From CAYZJD01 sp964478455 (GTDB taxonomy: Bacteria > Acidobacteriota > Terriglobia > Bryobacterales > Bryobacteraceae), in assembly GCA_964478455.1 (NCBI GenBank), contig CAYZJD010000316.1:1-5656 (forward strand): DNA of 5,656 nucleotides, written 5' to 3'. The notes beneath the pieces are model-generated. The model saw only the letters and a list, made by a program, of their open reading frames with translations. It was not told the origin of the DNA and searched no databases. Positions 5,501 through 5,656 of this stretch are shown piece after piece. Position 1 is the first letter of the stretch; the number at the start of each line of letters is the position of its first letter. The position numbers and the translations under genes were made by a program.

Positions 5501-5656
5501 CTGCCGTACTGATCGACTCCGACATTCTGATCCAAGTGTCCCGGGCGCACGACAAAGCGATTCTCGAACGTTGGAATGAGCTGAGCGTCTCCGACGTGCC
5601 GGTTCTTTGCTCGCCGGTGACGGTTGCGGAAATCTGGCACGGCGCCCGGCCGGGCG
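5497..5656 (+). CDS. vapC: VapC-type PIN-domain toxin ribonuclease, N-terminal part (cut by window edge)
   Basis: The first 53 codons of a PIN-domain endoribonuclease, the toxin of the module; VapC proteins are about 130-145 residues, so more than half lies beyond the right edge. The start VLIDSDILIQVSR carries the first PIN acidic residues (D7, D9), and SPVTVAEIWHGAR carries the conserved Glu (E45) after the second core strand. The remaining Asp residues of the active site are expected outside the window. Such toxins use Mg2+ or Mn2+ to cut tRNA or rRNA at specific sites; the target cannot be told here. GTG at 5497 overlaps the vapB stop, giving translational coupling. The frame is open to the edge, so the truncation comes from the window and not from mutation. 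Confidence 0.88.
   Translation, partial: MTAVLIDSDILIQVSRAHDKAILERWNELSVSDVPVLCSPVTVAEIWHGARPG

Overview
The window is GC-rich, gene-dense bacterial DNA. The best guess at the host is an acidobacterium of the Solibacter/Bryobacter type. This rests on three things: a Tat-signal Gfo/Idh/MocA oxidoreductase of the kind very abundant in that group, TATACT-type -10 boxes, and the mix of genes. It is an inference from gene style; no rRNA or other marker is present.

Layout. Bases 2-76 are the last 24 codons of an unidentified upstream gene. It is followed without any intergenic base by a PhnP-like metallo-beta-lactamase-fold hydrolase (77-871), which is in turn followed without a gap by ribF, the bifunctional riboflavin kinase/FAD synthetase (872-1834). 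These three plus-strand genes look like one operon with TAG/ATG-abutting, translationally coupled junctions. A GC-rich stem-loop just after ribF and an extended -10 promoter separate it from lacD (1902-2918), a class I tagatose-1,6-bisphosphate aldolase family gene that stands alone, without lacABC.

Between lacD and the convergent minus-strand PAP2-family membrane phosphatase gene (2960-3820) lies a 58-bp element (2931-2988). It can fold as two tandem hairpins or as one long imperfect palindrome, and resembles a REP/BIME unit. It supplies the last codons and the stop codon of the PAP2 gene. The PAP2 gene is divergent from a Tat-exported Gfo/Idh/MocA dehydrogenase (3862-5202), with only 41 bp between the starts.

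The right end holds a VapBC toxin-antitoxin module. A 19-bp perfect palindrome overlaps its -10 box and touches the GTG start, followed by a ribbon-helix-helix antitoxin (5246-5500) and the first 53 codons of a PIN-domain toxin (from 5497), cut by the window edge.

Most of the window is known gene families, and I see no convincing undescribed multi-gene system. The most unusual items are the hairpin-doublet repeat that forms the PAP2 gene end, the operator/promoter/start fusion of vapBC, and divergent flavokinase motifs in RibF.
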